Below, one piece after another: positions 5,911 through 6,384 of a stretch of 6,384 nt of DNA. Within the stretch, counting starts at the first letter, position 1; the number at the start of each line of letters is the position of its first letter. The DNA comes from JAZKFT01 sp043760535 (GTDB taxonomy: Bacteria; Bacteroidota; Bacteroidia; Chitinophagales; Chitinophagaceae): contig JAYUOV010000044.1 in assembly GCA_043760535.1 (NCBI GenBank), positions 1 to 6,384 of the forward strand, written 5' to 3'. Below the pieces are notes generated by a model. That model was not told where the DNA came from. It saw only the letters and a program-made list of their open reading frames with translations, and searched no databases. Made by a program: the position numbers and the translations under genes.

Positions 5911-6384
5911 ATGCACATACGTATATATTTTTTGTCTATTTTACTATTGGGCGGTGCGCTGGTTTGTAACAATACCCATGCACAAAACAGCCGGCGGTAT
6001 TATGTGGTGCAAGAAGGTGGCAGGCCTCAATTGTACGATACCAATGTGGTATATATCAGCAGTTTTCCGCAGTTTAAGGCCGATTTTGTGCGGCTATGCG
6101 GCATTACTACTACCTACAATGCCACCACATTAAATTGGGAAGCTACCTGCAGCCAACGGCCCTTTACCATGGCCGATACTGGTAAAATTTTGGTGGTAAA
6201 AAATGCAAGATCTTATTTGGCATATCGCAAAGCACCTTTTACGCTAAATGCAGTGGTGGTAAATGTGGAAGGTAACAAGGCGATTATACAAAGCATAGAT
6301 GCCGTAGGCAGCCGCAACAGCTTTGCGGGGGTAATAACTGCGGCACAAAATCAGTGCGGTTTTTTGGCCACAGACAACTTTGAA
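5911..6384 (+). CDS. secreted protein of unknown function (3' partial)
   Basis: The frame is open from ATG 5911 to the window edge, 158 codons without a stop. It is the first start after an in-frame TAA at 5893-5895. The protein begins MHIRIYFLSILLLGGALVC and has a typical signal peptide with likely cleavage after A24 (NNTHA, then QNS). No canonical lipobox is present. The mature part starts RRYYVVQEGG and continues with alternating hydrophobic and polar residues, suggesting beta structure; cysteines occur at several places (for example RLCGI, EATCSQ, NQCGF). I do not recognise the family. A T9SS tail or other C-terminal anchor could lie beyond the window. It is co-directional with the two secreted-protein genes upstream but separated by 223 bases of repeat-rich DNA, so it may have its own promoter. 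Codon use and GC resemble the 5115 gene. Confidence 0.75.
   Translation, partial: MHIRIYFLSILLLGGALVCNNTHAQNSRRYYVVQEGGRPQLYDTNVVYISSFPQFKADFVRLCGITTTYNATTLNWEATCSQRPFTMADTGKILVVKNARSYLAYRKAPFTLNAVVVNVEGNKAIIQSIDAVGSRNSFAGVITAAQNQCGFLATDNFE

Noticed and set aside
1..6384. CRISPR array, tRNA, rRNA, toxin-antitoxin or defence cluster
   Set aside because: No regularly spaced repeat-spacer pattern, no cloverleaf or rRNA signature, no toxin beside the XRE gene, and no nuclease, helicase or other defence domain in the coding regions.

Overview
The window most likely comes from a Bacteroidota chromosome, probably of Chitinophagaceae or a similar family. The reasons are a secreted protein with a type IX secretion (T9SS) C-terminal sorting domain, a second secreted protein of a plan common in that phylum, start codons with A/T-rich leaders and no Shine-Dalgarno sequence, and an IS66-type transposase end of the Bacteroidota style. 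Family placement is inference from sequence style; no database search was run.

Layout, left to right. Bases 3-206 are the last 67 codons of an IS66-like transposase whose start lies outside the window. Bases 207-813 hold no convincing gene; part of this stretch (about 628-745) looks like a degenerate intergenic repeat. Bases 814-3414 encode a complete, apparently intact ClpB disaggregase with every expected ATPase and pore-loop residue, closed by a strong intrinsic terminator with a GAAA tetraloop (3451-3482). A small XRE-type regulator lies on the minus strand (3564-3794, GTG start). Divergent from it is a 380-aa secreted protein (3957-5099) with a jelly-roll adhesin-like domain, a linker domain and a T9SS type A tail. 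Fifteen bases later comes a 190-aa secreted protein (5115-5687) with a short repeat-style N-terminal region and a tail-fibre-like C-terminal half. The gap 5688-5910 is the most unusual part. It carries a telomere-like TTTAGGG tract right after the stop codon, then a degenerate 7-nt CTCAC repeat set between inverted repeats. A further secreted protein begins at 5911 and runs off the window.

How the parts relate: clpB is a core protein-quality-control gene with its own terminator and has no visible functional link to the downstream genes. The two genes at 3957 and 5115 are co-directional and close enough to share a transcript, and with the partial gene at 5911 they form a run of exported proteins, probably cell-surface or extracellular. 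No defence system, CRISPR array, biosynthetic cluster, tRNA or rRNA was seen. I do not see a convincing new multi-gene system; the best leads are the non-coding structures in 5688-5910 and the unrecognised secreted proteins.
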